Assembly: GCA_015063585.1 (NCBI GenBank)
Contig: SVTW01000002.1
Span: 23,449-87,448, forward strand
DNA length: 64,000 bases
Origin: Oscillospiraceae bacterium
Lineage (GTDB): Bacteria > Bacillota > Clostridia > Oscillospirales > CAG-272
Direction of reading: 5' to 3'
How positions within the stretch are numbered: the stretch's first letter is position 1; the number at the start of each line of letters is the position of its first letter. Below are positions 49,382 to 58,803 of the stretch, in pieces. A model generated the notes under the pieces. The model saw only the letters and a list, made by a program, of their open reading frames with translations. It ran no database searches and was not told where the DNA came from. A program made the position numbers and the translations under genes.

Positions 49382-51163
49382 TCAGAGCTCGGGTAGAGCA
49401 CCCACGAATTGACTTTGGTACAGATGCGCGTAGAATCCTCCGTTGGCAAGCAGCTCGGTGTGGTTGCCTTTCTCAATGATCTTACCGTCACGCATAACGA
49501 GGATCACATCGGCAGATTCGATGGTAGAGAGGCGGTGAGCAACAATAAAGGAGGTCCGTCCGCGCATCATCTCGGCAAATGCCTGTTGGATCTTCAATTC
49601 CATACGGGTGTCGATCGAGGAGGTAGCCTCGTCCAAAATCAGCATCGGGGGCAGGCAAAGCATGACACGTGCGATGCAAAGAAGCTGCTTTTGCCCTTGT
49701 GAGAGCGAACCGCCGTTCTCACCGAGCAGCGTTTCATAGCCGTTTGGAAGCCGTTTGATAAAGGAGTGCGCGTGCGCGGCTTTTGCCGCCGCGATCATTT
49801 CCTCATCGGTTGCGTCGGGCTTGCCCATGCAGATGTTTTCCCGAACCGTTGCGGCGCGCAGCCAGGTATCCTGCAAGACCATTCCCCAATTGGCGCGCAG
49901 GGAAGGTCTTGTAATGTTTCGTATGTCGGTGCCGCTGACCGAAATGGATCCGTCGTTGACATCATAAAAGCGCATGAGCAGATTGATCACCGTTGTTTTT
50001 CCGCATCCCGTGGGACCAACGATTGCCACACGCTGACCCGCTTCGACCGTCAGGTCAAGATCTCGGATCAGATCGCGGTCGGGGGAGTAAGAGAACGCCA
50101 CGCCTTCAAGCGAAACTCTGCCGTCGGCATGATCGAGCACGCGTGCGTCGGCGGCATCGGCAGGGAGCTCGGTTTCGTCCAAAAGCTCAAACAAACGCGA
50201 CGCGCAAGCAAGCGCATTCTGCAGTTCGGTCAAAACGCCCGAGATTTCATTGAAGGGCTTGGTGTATTGATTTGCGTAGGAGAGAAAGACCGAAAGTGAG
50301 CCAACCGTGAAGGTCGCTCCCGCACCAATGCAAAGCATTGCACCCGTGAGAGCAACTCCCGCATAAACGAGGTTATTTACAAATCGCGTGGAGGGATTGG
50401 TGAGTGAAGAGAAGAAGGTTGCACGGAGCGCACATTTTCCGAGTCTTGCGTTGACTTCGTCAAATTCCGCCTGTGCTTCATCCTCGCGCCCAAATGCGAC
50501 CGCAACCTTGTGGTTGCCGATATATTCGTCGATCAACGCGGTCTGCTCGGCGCGTGTCTCGGATTGCAGACGGAACATCGAGTAGGTCTTTTTTGCAATG
50601 AAGGAGGCAACGAACAGTGAGAGCGGTGTGACGAGAATTACAACGGCGGCGATGCCGGGTCGAATTACGAGCATAATCACGAGTGTGCCGAGAATGGTGA
50701 GGATTCCGGTAAAGAATTGTGCAAAGCCCATGAGCAGTCCGTCGGTAAACTGATCGGCATCGGTCATCATACGGCTGACGATCTCACCCACCGAATGGTT
50801 GTCGGCATAGGAGATCGGCAAGCGTTGGAGCTTTGCAAAGGCATCGCGGCGGAGCTTTCGCACCGTGCCGTAGGTGATGCGGTTGTTCAAAACGTTCATC
50901 AGCCACTGGAATACGGCAGAGAGAAGCGCGCAAGCCGCAATGAGCAGGGCATAGCGCATAACCCCTTGAAAATCCACGCGGTTACGGTCAAGGATCAGGT
51001 CGATCGCGTCACCGGTTAAAAGCGGAATATAGAGTGTGAGCGCCACGTTACCCGCCGCAAACAGAAGCGAGCAGAACAGCGCGATGCGATAATGCTTGAG
51101 ATAGGTGAGAACGCGTTTCATTGTGGCAAGATCAAAGCCTGCTTTTTTTGCCTTGGTTTTCAT
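49382..51163 (-). CDS. ABC exporter half-transporter (MdlB-like)
   Basis: GPTGCGKTTVINLLMRFYD; LSQGQKQLLCIARV; overlaps upstream ABC gene by 4 bp. Confidence 0.9.
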   Translation of the reverse strand: MKTKAKKAGFDLATMKRVLTYLKHYRIALFCSLLFAAGNVALTLYIPLLTGDAIDLILDRNRVDFQGVMRYALLIAACALLSAVFQWLMNVLNNRITYGTVRKLRRDAFAKLQRLPISYADNHSVGEIVSRMMTDADQFTDGLLMGFAQFFTGILTILGTLVIMLVIRPGIAAVVILVTPLSLFVASFIAKKTYSMFRLQSETRAEQTALIDEYIGNHKVAVAFGREDEAQAEFDEVNARLGKCALRATFFSSLTNPSTRFVNNLVYAGVALTGAMLCIGAGATFTVGSLSVFLSYANQYTKPFNEISGVLTELQNALACASRLFELLDETELPADAADARVLDHADGRVSLEGVAFSYSPDRDLIRDLDLTVEAGQRVAIVGPTGCGKTTVINLLMRFYDVNDGSISVSGTDIRNITRPSLRANWGMVLQDTWLRAATVRENICMGKPDATDEEMIAAAKAAHAHSFIKRLPNGYETLLGENGGSLSQGQKQLLCIARVMLCLPPMLILDEATSSIDTRMELKIQQAFAEMMRGRTSFIVAHRLSTIESADVILVMRDGKIIEKGNHTELLANGGFYAHLYQSQFVGALPEL

Positions 51164-52890
51164 GCAAGATCCTCCCCCTTTCGAAATTGCGATTCATAGA
51201 TCTCGCGGTAAACCTCGCAGGAGGCGAGAAGCGCGTCATGTGTGCCGATGCCGGCGGGGGCGCCTTCCTCAAGAACAAGAATGCTGTCTGCGTGTCGGAT
51301 CGATGCGGTTCGCTGAGAGATCAGAATCACGGTGGGATGCTCGGGGAGCTTTTGGATCGCGGTGCGAAGTGCCGCATCGGTTGCGTAGTCAAGCGCGGAG
51401 GAGCTGTCATCGAGGATCAGAATTTCGGCTTTCCGCACGAGCGCGCGTGCGATGGTCAGCCGTTGCCGCTGACCGCCCGAAAAGTTCTTACCGCCCTGTG
51501 TAACAGGGGCATCAAGCCCGCCTTCTTTTTGCATTACAAAATCCTTTGCCTGTGCAGCCTCCAATGCCGCCCAAAGATCTTCATCGGTAGCGTTTTCATT
51601 TCCCCAGAGCAGATTGGAGCGCACCGTTCCGCGAAACAGGATCGGTTTTTGCGGAACGATCGCGATGCGGGAGCGGAGCTCCTCGGGATCATACCCGCGA
51701 ACGTCGCGTCCGAAAACGAGCACCTCGCCCTCTGTCGCGTCATAAAAGCGGGGGATCAGATTCACAAGCGAGCTTTTTCCGGAGCCCGTTGAGCCGATTA
51801 CGCCCACCGTAGCGCCGCGGGGAATTTCCATTGTAATATCCGAAAGCGAGGGCGCGGCATTTCCCGCATAGGTCAAACCAACACCGCGGAAAACAATTGC
51901 CCGATCGGTCAGTGCTTCCTCTGTGGGGCAATCCAGAATTTCCACGTCGGCGTTTGTTTCCAAAACGTCCTCAATACGGTCGGCACAAGCAAGCGCCTTG
52001 TTGACCGTGATCAGCGTATTTGCGAATTTCACAAGCTCAACCAGAATTTGTGCCATATAGTTTGTCATCGCAACCACTTCACCCTGCGTCATATCACCGA
52101 TCTGAACAAGCTTTGCACCCGAGAGCAGGAGCGCGATCAAGCCGCCGTTGACAAGGATCAGCGTGAGGGGATTCATCAAGGCTGAAATTTTCCCAACGAA
52201 GTTTTGAATTTGGTTATGGGCATCGTTTGCTTCATTGAAGCGTTCGGTTTCCTCGTTTTCTTTGCGGAAAGCGCGTACAACGCGGACACCGGTCAGATTT
52301 TCGCGTGTGAGAGTGGTGACGTTGTCAAGATTTTTCTGTACACGTTTGAAAAGCGGAACGCTTTTGAGCATGATCGTAAAGACAACTACTGTCAGGAGCG
52401 GAATTACGATCACAAAGACAAGCGCGCTTTTCAGATTGACCGTGAAAGCCATGACCATTGCGCCAAGCACAATGATGGGGGAGCGCAGAAAGAGGCGCAA
52501 CGTCAGATTGACCGCGGATTGCAGTTGATTGATGTCGGCTGTGATGCGTGTAATGAGCGTGGAGGTTCCCACCCGATCGGTCTGCGCGTAGGAAAATTTT
52601 TGAATATGCGCAAACAGATCACGCCGAAGCTCGGTGGAAAAACCGACGGCGGCGCGTGCGGCATAGTATTGCGCCACAAGCGTACAGCTCAATCCAATCA
52701 CCGCAAAGCCGACCAGAACACCGCACATCGCAACGATGTAGGGCTTGTCTGCATTGGCAATTCCAACGTCGATGATCTGCTTGACCACAAGCGGAACCAG
52801 AAGATCAAAGATCGCTTCTAAAAACTTAAACAGCGGTGCCAGCACCGTTTCTTTTCGGTAGGGTTTCAAATAGGGAAGCAGTTTTTTCAT
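51160..52890 (-). CDS. ABC exporter half-transporter (MdlA-like)
   Basis: GSTGSGKSSLVNLIPRFYD; FSGGQRQRLTIARALVRKAEILILDDSSSALD. Confidence 0.9.
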   Translation of the reverse strand: MKKLLPYLKPYRKETVLAPLFKFLEAIFDLLVPLVVKQIIDVGIANADKPYIVAMCGVLVGFAVIGLSCTLVAQYYAARAAVGFSTELRRDLFAHIQKFSYAQTDRVGTSTLITRITADINQLQSAVNLTLRLFLRSPIIVLGAMVMAFTVNLKSALVFVIVIPLLTVVVFTIMLKSVPLFKRVQKNLDNVTTLTRENLTGVRVVRAFRKENEETERFNEANDAHNQIQNFVGKISALMNPLTLILVNGGLIALLLSGAKLVQIGDMTQGEVVAMTNYMAQILVELVKFANTLITVNKALACADRIEDVLETNADVEILDCPTEEALTDRAIVFRGVGLTYAGNAAPSLSDITMEIPRGATVGVIGSTGSGKSSLVNLIPRFYDATEGEVLVFGRDVRGYDPEELRSRIAIVPQKPILFRGTVRSNLLWGNENATDEDLWAALEAAQAKDFVMQKEGGLDAPVTQGGKNFSGGQRQRLTIARALVRKAEILILDDSSSALDYATDAALRTAIQKLPEHPTVILISQRTASIRHADSILVLEEGAPAGIGTHDALLASCEVYREIYESQFRKGEDLA

Positions 52891-53000
52891 TTGAAAACCG
52901 AATCCTTTCCTTATTTTTAATTATAATCCTTTTCATTATACTCTTTTTGACACGCAATTGATACCAAACAACATGAACATATATTGAACGATTTGTGAAC

Positions 53001-53034
53001 AAAAAGCTTTGCCCGCAAAAAACACGGACAAAGC
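53001..53034 (-). terminator. Intrinsic terminator on minus strand
   Basis: GCTTTGTCCG/CGGGCAAAGC then TTTTTG in minus-strand reading. Confidence 0.75.
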
Positions 53035-53042
53035 CTTTTGGA

Positions 53043-53525
53043 TCAAGGATATTTTCGTTTTACTTTGGGTTTCTTTTTTCCGAGAATTCCACCCAAAACC
53101 GAGAAAAGCAGAAATCCCGCATGTAAAAGAATGGCGAGGAGCGCAGAGTATCCCGATGCACGGCTTCGCATGAAAAGTGAAAGCAGGATCATTGCCGCCA
53201 TAAAGACACTTCCGTTGAGAAGTCCGCTGAGAGGCGGGCTTTGTTTTTGCAGGCGTGCGGATGCACCACCTCCGATCAGCGCGGTGAGTGCCGCGGCGAA
53301 AAGGGAGAGCGGTTTGATCCACGGATTGGGATTTGGCAGAAAATAAGCGAGCAGAGCGCAGGAGAGCAAGGAGAGTGCACCGGCAAGGAGCGTAATCGCC
53401 AAGCTTTTTGCCAGCGGTTGGAGTTGGATTGAACCGGACGCGGTATCGTTACGTTCCGCGCGGTGTGTATGCCGATGCCCCGTGCGAGCAGGGCGGCGTG
53501 CTATGCTTCGTTTGGTGGAATGCAT
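53043..53525 (-). CDS. Small membrane protein (TIGR04086-like)
   Basis: Four hydrophobic segments; GGAGG SD. Confidence 0.6.
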   Translation of the reverse strand: MHSTKRSIARRPARTGHRHTHRAERNDTASGSIQLQPLAKSLAITLLAGALSLLSCALLAYFLPNPNPWIKPLSLFAAALTALIGGGASARLQKQSPPLSGLLNGSVFMAAMILLSLFMRSRASGYSALLAILLHAGFLLFSVLGGILGKKKPKVKRKYP

Positions 53526-53591
53526 AAAAAAACCTCCGTAATGAAATACTGTTAGAGTATATTCACACGCAGGCTTTTTTATGATTGCGAA

Positions 53592-53921
53592 TCAGTTGTC
53601 AGCGTCTTCGGCTTTTACGTCAACGCGGCTGACCGCCGTTTTCAGAATACGGATTTTGGTGCGCTCGTGGCTGGTTTCAATTACGCAGGTTTCTTCCTTG
53701 ATGCTCACAACCTTGCCGATAATACCGCCGATGGTGGTAATTTCATCGCCAACTGCGAGATTGTTACGCATTGCCGCGTTTTCTTTTTCCTGTTTTTTCT
53801 GCGGGCGAATACCAAAAAAGTAGAAAACGGCAACCATTGCCACCAGCATCAGGACCATTGTGAGCGTACCGCCCGCGCCGCCTCCTGTTGCTGAGCCTTC
53901 CAATGCATATACGAAGTTCAT
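53592..53921 (-). CDS. yajC: Preprotein translocase subunit YajC
   Basis: YFFGIRPQKKQEKE, NLAVGDEITTIGGIIGKVVSI. Confidence 0.92.
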   Translation of the reverse strand: MNFVYALEGSATGGGAGGTLTMVLMLVAMVAVFYFFGIRPQKKQEKENAAMRNNLAVGDEITTIGGIIGKVVSIKEETCVIETSHERTKIRILKTAVSRVDVKAEDADN

Positions 53922-54060
53922 TTCTTTCCCTCCCTTTTTTTCTTTTTCCTTATTGTAATCATTTTCAGGGGATTTTACAAGACCTAATTTGTAAATATTT
54001 TTCGTAAAACCCATTTTTTTTCAAAAGATTGGACTTTTTCAGAAAAAAGAAGATCTTTTC

Positions 54061-54089
54061 TTGCTTTTTGGAGCGAGATATGGTATACT
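54061..54089 (+). promoter_or_regulatory. Promoter TTGCTT-17-TGG-TATACT for rimM
   Basis: -35 54061-54066, -10 54084-54089. Confidence 0.6.
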
Positions 54090-54126
54090 AATCCTAAAGA
54101 CAAACGTCGAAGGGACGGATCGAAAA

Positions 54127-54648
54127 ATGAAAAAAACACATCTTGAATGCGGAAAAATTATCAATACGCACGGCTTTCGCGGTACCGTGAAATTGGAATC
54201 CTGGTGTGATGCTCCCGAAGTTTTAGCGGGACTTGACACAATTTGGTTTGTACAGGGGAACGAATATCGCCCTTGCAGAGTTCTGCGCGCATCGGTATTC
54301 AAGCAATTTGTTTTGATGGATCTGGAGGGCATTGACAGCGAGGAACGCGCCAATGCGCTTCGCAATACCGTGGTTTGGGCGGCAAGAGCCGATCTTCCGC
54401 TGGAGGCAGGCGACTTTTTTATCGTTGATCTGCTGGGGCTCCCGGTTATACATGCCGATTCGGGCGAGTTTCTGGGAGAACTTACAGACATTAAAAGCGG
54501 TGCCACCGATCTTTACACCGTACGTACCGAAAAGGGTGATTTTCTCGTTCCCGCGGTGCCGGAGTTCGTTGTAAAGATCGATCCCGACAAAGCCGTTTAT
54601 GTTCGCCCCATTCCGGGACTTTTGGACGGAGGTGCCGAAAACGTATGA
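54127..54648 (+). CDS. rimM: Ribosome maturation factor RimM (start at 54127)
   Basis: LECGKIINTHGFRGTVKLESW, IDPDKAVYVRPIPGLLD. Confidence 0.93.
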   Translation: MKKTHLECGKIINTHGFRGTVKLESWCDAPEVLAGLDTIWFVQGNEYRPCRVLRASVFKQFVLMDLEGIDSEERANALRNTVVWAARADLPLEAGDFFIVDLLGLPVIHADSGEFLGELTDIKSGATDLYTVRTEKGDFLVPAVPEFVVKIDPDKAVYVRPIPGLLDGGAENV

Positions 54649-55352
54649 TGCGCTTTGATATTATGACACTGTTTCCGCAGCTGGTGGAAACGGTTTTGGG
54701 AGAAAGCATCATCGGGCGCGCACAGAAAAGCGGTGCGATCACGGTGCGAACGCATAATATCCGCGATTACACCGAGGACAAGCACCGCCGCGTGGACGAT
54801 ACCCCCTATGGCGGCGGAAAGGGAATGCTGATGATGGCGCCCCCGATCTACAACTGTTACCGCGCGATTTTGGACGAACAGAGTGCCGAAGGCTTTGACG
54901 GCCGCCGACGTGTGATCTATCTTTCCCCAACGGGCAAGGTGCTGACGCAGGCGCATGCGGCAGAGCTGGCGCGGGATTATGACAACCTGATTTTGCTCTG
55001 CGGGCATTATGAGGGTGTTGACCGTCGCATTGTAGACGAGATCGTGGACGAAGAAATTTCGATCGGTGATTTTGTTTTGACCGGCGGAGAGATCCCCGCA
55101 TGCATTCTCACCGACTGTGTGGCACGCTTGGTGGACGGGGTGTTGTCCGATGCCGAATGCTACGAGAAGGAAAGCATTTCATCGGGACTTCTCGAATATC
55201 CGCAATATACCCGCCCTTATGAGTTTCACGGCGTCAAGGTTCCGGACGTGCTTATTTCGGGGCATCACGCCAATATTGACCGATGGCGCGATGAGCAGGC
55301 AATGGAGTTGACCAAAAAGCTCCGCCCTGATCTTTTGCCCACCGATGAATAA
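54645..55352 (+). CDS. trmD: tRNA (guanine-N1)-methyltransferase TrmD
   Basis: MRFDIMTLFPQLVE, DDTPYGGGKGMLM, CGHYEGVDRRI, SIGDFVLTGGEIPA. Confidence 0.96.
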   Translation: MMRFDIMTLFPQLVETVLGESIIGRAQKSGAITVRTHNIRDYTEDKHRRVDDTPYGGGKGMLMMAPPIYNCYRAILDEQSAEGFDGRRRVIYLSPTGKVLTQAHAAELARDYDNLILLCGHYEGVDRRIVDEIVDEEISIGDFVLTGGEIPACILTDCVARLVDGVLSDAECYEKESISSGLLEYPQYTRPYEFHGVKVPDVLISGHHANIDRWRDEQAMELTKKLRPDLLPTDE

Positions 55353-55361
55353 ATAAAAACC

Positions 55362-55409
55362 AAATCCCTCCTACATAATGTTGAATCGAAAGTGTAGGAG
55401 GGGATTTTT
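55362..55409 (+). terminator. Hairpin with T-tract after trmD that contains the SD of the next gene
   Basis: AAATCCCTCCTACA / TGTAGGAGGGGATTTTT, one bulged G; ATG at 55410. Confidence 0.7.
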
Positions 55410-57266
55410 ATGTCGGGCACCCGAAACAGCCTGTTGCTTTCATATGCCGAGCGTGCGGTCACCTGTGTGCGTGACGCTTTTGGAAAAAGCCGCATGCTTC
55501 GGATCCTTTCCAATGCCTATCCTGCTTGTGAGCGTGCTTTTCGCGGCGGACGGCTTTCTTTTTTGAGTGATGCCGAGCCAAACCGTTCCGCGTGGCAATA
55601 TCGTTTTCGGCAAACGATACTGAATCAAACCGAGCGGAGCCTGTTTGCGCGTATGGCGCGCCGACTCACCGCCAATCTGCTGTCTGCCGACCTCGCCGCA
55701 TACGGTTGCTTTGGCATTTTATTCGGCGCGCTCTCGGCATCGGTGCTTTTTTTGAGACCATCTGCCGATTATTTCTATTTTTCTCTGTATCTTTCTCTCA
55801 TAGTTACCGTTCTTTCACTTCCATTGCTTCAAATGCGTGCCTCGCTGGGGCACGCACTTCGCAACAGCTTTCTGTTAGGTCATTTTTTCTTTGATTTTTG
55901 CGGATTTCCCGAAACAGGATTCGGCACAGCCGATACGGGTCAGGCACGGCGCTGGGGACCGCTCCTGTGCGCGCTTGCACTGTCTGCCGTTGGCTATTGG
56001 ATACCAACTGTTTATCTTTTTCTGTTTGCAACCGCCGCATTGCTGGCATGGCTTTTCTTTTCCTTGCCCGAGCTTGCCGCCACGCTCTTGTTTCTCCTTT
56101 TTCCATGGCTTCATATGCTTCCGCACCCCACGCTTTTTTTGACCGCGGCGGTTCTTTTCATAGATCTTTCATGGCTTACAAAAGCCCTTTGCGGCAGACG
56201 TCTTTTACGGTTTGGTATTTTGGACCTGTCGGTGCTTTTGCTGATGTTGCTCTTTGTTTTCGGAGGGGTATTCGGATTCGGCGGTAGAGAAGGATTTTTC
56301 GAGGGAATCATGTTGGCAATTTTTTGCTCCTTTTGGTATCCCTGCATCAATCTCTTTTCCAACCGACGCTGGCGCAACCGCGCCTTGGCGGCACTAAAAT
56401 TTTCGTCCGTTGGATGCGCAGGTCTTGGTTTATGGCAATATTTTTTTGATGATGTCGCGCTGATGTGGGTTGATCGGTCGCGCTTTTCGGATATCGGATC
56501 GCGTGTGATCGGTTGCTTTCAAAACCCCAACGTTTTCGCGATCTACCTGCTTCTGACCGCCCCCTTTCTTCTCGCGGGTGGGCTGGATCCTTTGCGCGGT
56601 CGGGTTGGACGCGTGCTTCATTTCCTTGGCTTTTTTATTTCTGTCGGATGCCTGATCGTGACCTGGACACGGGGAGCGTGGATCGGTTTTTTGGCGGCAA
56701 CCGTCCTTTGCCTTCTTGCGTTCAGCCGCCGCTCCGCCGCCGTCTTTTTACTATCGCTTCCGTTTCTGTTTGCCATTCTCCCATACCTTCCGTCCGAAAT
56801 GAAACGACGCTTTGTCAGCATTGCCGCTTTCTCGGATTCTTCCATTCGGTATCGCTTTTACACGTGGCGCGGAGTCCTGCGTATGCTCGCCGCATATCCG
56901 TGGGGAATCGGGGTAGGTGAGCGCGCTTTTCGCTGCGTTTATCCTGCCTATTCGGTAAGCGGAATTGAATCGGTCATGCATGCGCACCATCTTTTTTTGC
57001 AGATCGGAACCGAGCTTGGATGGGGCGGCCTCCTATGCTTTTTGTTCTTTTTTCTATTGCTTTTCTTTCGTTCAGCATATTGTATGCGTCATTTTCACGG
57101 AGAAAAGCGCGGCACGGCAATCGCGGCATCGGCGGCACTTCTCGGTGTTCTTACCATGGGGCTTTTTGACGTTTTATGGTATCAGCGCGGCATGCTTTTA
57201 CTGTTTATTTCGGTTGTGTCTTTTTTGTCACAGCCGGATTTTGACGAGGAGGTGTATCCGATTTGA
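55410..57266 (+). CDS. O-antigen ligase/polymerase-like membrane protein
   Basis: Many TM helices; RVIGCFQNPNVFAIYLLL, WTRGAWIGFLAA, HAHHLFLQIGTELGWGGLL. Confidence 0.8.
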   Translation: MSGTRNSLLLSYAERAVTCVRDAFGKSRMLRILSNAYPACERAFRGGRLSFLSDAEPNRSAWQYRFRQTILNQTERSLFARMARRLTANLLSADLAAYGCFGILFGALSASVLFLRPSADYFYFSLYLSLIVTVLSLPLLQMRASLGHALRNSFLLGHFFFDFCGFPETGFGTADTGQARRWGPLLCALALSAVGYWIPTVYLFLFATAALLAWLFFSLPELAATLLFLLFPWLHMLPHPTLFLTAAVLFIDLSWLTKALCGRRLLRFGILDLSVLLLMLLFVFGGVFGFGGREGFFEGIMLAIFCSFWYPCINLFSNRRWRNRALAALKFSSVGCAGLGLWQYFFDDVALMWVDRSRFSDIGSRVIGCFQNPNVFAIYLLLTAPFLLAGGLDPLRGRVGRVLHFLGFFISVGCLIVTWTRGAWIGFLAATVLCLLAFSRRSAAVFLLSLPFLFAILPYLPSEMKRRFVSIAAFSDSSIRYRFYTWRGVLRMLAAYPWGIGVGERAFRCVYPAYSVSGIESVMHAHHLFLQIGTELGWGGLLCFLFFFLLLFFRSAYCMRHFHGEKRGTAIAASAALLGVLTMGLFDVLWYQRGMLLLFISVVSFLSQPDFDEEVYPI

Positions 57267-57775
57267 AGCAGATTCAGAACGATAAAAAACAACGCTTGGT
57301 GTGGGTTGATTGGATCCTTTTGCTTTTCTTGGCGGCGGTGGGGATTCTCGGCGCGGTGTTTTGGCATATGCGCCGTCAAAGCGATTCACCGAATCAGCCA
57401 ATGGAATATCTTCTTTGCGTTGAAAAGGTCGACTCCGCGTTTTACGGTCTTCCGCAGGATGCGTCCTTTCCGATCAAACCGGGCGCAACCGTGAGAAATG
57501 AAAACGCGACTGCTCTCATGGGACGTGTGGTTGAAGTTGCGTTTGTACCGCACCGCGTGCCCTCCATAAAGAATGGGGACGTTGTGCTGACCGATCTTAC
57601 AGGCTACTACGACCTCTATATCACTGTGGAGGCGGAGGCAACCGCCAAAGCAGGTGACGGTATGCGCGTTTCGGATATTCGGATCGCCGCCGGCGGACGA
57701 GGGGATTTTCGGGTAGGCGGTTTTTATGCACAAAACGTAACGGTCGTTTGGGTGGATCGGAGGGACGCGCAATGA
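57263..57775 (+). CDS. DUF4330-like membrane-anchored protein (TTG start)
   Basis: LVWVDWILLLFLAAVGILGAVFW; 4-bp overlap with upstream gene. Confidence 0.55.
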   Translation: MKQIQNDKKQRLVWVDWILLLFLAAVGILGAVFWHMRRQSDSPNQPMEYLLCVEKVDSAFYGLPQDASFPIKPGATVRNENATALMGRVVEVAFVPHRVPSIKNGDVVLTDLTGYYDLYITVEAEATAKAGDGMRVSDIRIAAGGRGDFRVGGFYAQNVTVVWVDRRDAQ

Positions 57776-58278
57776 GAAACGGCAAACGAAAGGCGGGATT
57801 TTTGGATCTGCTTCTGTTGCTTTTGATCCTTTTTGCCGCGCTGGGCATATTTTTGCGATGGAATAGTATACGGAGCGCATCGGAAGGCGAAGGGACGGAG
57901 GAATATCACGTGTCTGCTGTTGTGGTCGGAGTTGACCCGCGCGTGTTCGCGACGATCGGAGCCGGCGAGACCTTATATACGGTCTCCGGTGATGCTTTTG
58001 GCAAAATTATATTTTTGGAAAAACGACCGAGTGAAATGGTGCTGGTTCAGAACGGTGTGTGTTACAGAGGGGAAGGGGATCCCGCGCTGCGGTGTGACAT
58101 TTTGATAGAGCTTTCAATTTTCGGAAATGAACGCGAGGGGCGGCTTTTGCGTGACGGCAGAACCGTGCTTTCGATCGGGCAAAATCTCACGCTTTATACC
58201 GAGCGAGCCGAATTACACCTTTGTATTCTGAATTATCTCAAAAAAAGTGAGCCGGACGCAATTTCGGTCAAAAAATAG
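57772..58278 (+). CDS. DUF4330-like membrane-anchored protein, tandem relative
   Basis: AGFLDLLLLLLILFAALGIFLRW; ATGA overlap. Confidence 0.55.
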   Translation: MRNGKRKAGFLDLLLLLLILFAALGIFLRWNSIRSASEGEGTEEYHVSAVVVGVDPRVFATIGAGETLYTVSGDAFGKIIFLEKRPSEMVLVQNGVCYRGEGDPALRCDILIELSIFGNEREGRLLRDGRTVLSIGQNLTLYTERAELHLCILNYLKKSEPDAISVKK

Positions 58279-58342
58279 AAAATAGTATCTATTTTGCACG
58301 AAAAGCTTTAGAATAAAAAGAAAAAAAACCATAGATTGACTA

Positions 58343-58371
58343 TTGATTTTTTGCTTGATTTTTGATATACT
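58343..58371 (+). promoter_or_regulatory. Promoter TTGATT-17-TGA-TATACT for HPr gene
   Basis: -35 58343-58348, -10 58366-58371. Confidence 0.6.
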
Positions 58372-58437
58372 ATAAATACAATAACAGTATTCTGTCTCCA
58401 TATCAGAGATCACATTTAGAAATGGGAGCTAAGCCAT

Positions 58438-58704
58438 ATGATTTCACGCGACATCGTTATAAACAATTTAAGCGGATTGCATGCAAGACCCGCAACGTTT
58501 TTTATTCAAAAGGCAAATTCATACCGTTCCGCAATTTGGATCGAAAAGGACGACCGTAAGGTAAACGCAAAGAGTCTTCTCGGCGTTCTGTCTCTTGGAA
58601 TTGCAAAGGGAATGACGGTTACGCTGATCGCTGACGGCGAGGACGAAAAGGCGGCAATTGCCGGCTTGGTTGAATTGGTTGATAGCGGATTTTCGGAAGC
58701 CTGA
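58438..58704 (+). CDS. HPr family phosphocarrier protein
   Basis: NLSGLHARPATFFIQKA, VNAKSLLGVLSLGIAKGMTVTLIADG. Confidence 0.93.
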   Translation: MISRDIVINNLSGLHARPATFFIQKANSYRSAIWIEKDDRKVNAKSLLGVLSLGIAKGMTVTLIADGEDEKAAIAGLVELVDSGFSEA

Positions 58705-58723
58705 TAAATAATCAATTAAGAGA

Positions 58724-58772
58724 GCGGTGTGCGAGGACGGGCCGATTGGCTACGTGGGCACACCGCTTTTTT
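58724..58772 (+). terminator. Intrinsic terminator after HPr gene
   Basis: GCGGTGTGC ... GCACACCGC TTTTTT. Confidence 0.8.
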
Positions 58773-58803
58773 GCACATTGAGAGGGAAGGGAGGGCAACG
58801 GAT

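Noticed and set aside
58729-58803. uvrC start at 58729 as in the ORF track
   Set aside because: This lies inside the HPr terminator; ATG 58804 has a proper GGGAGGG SD
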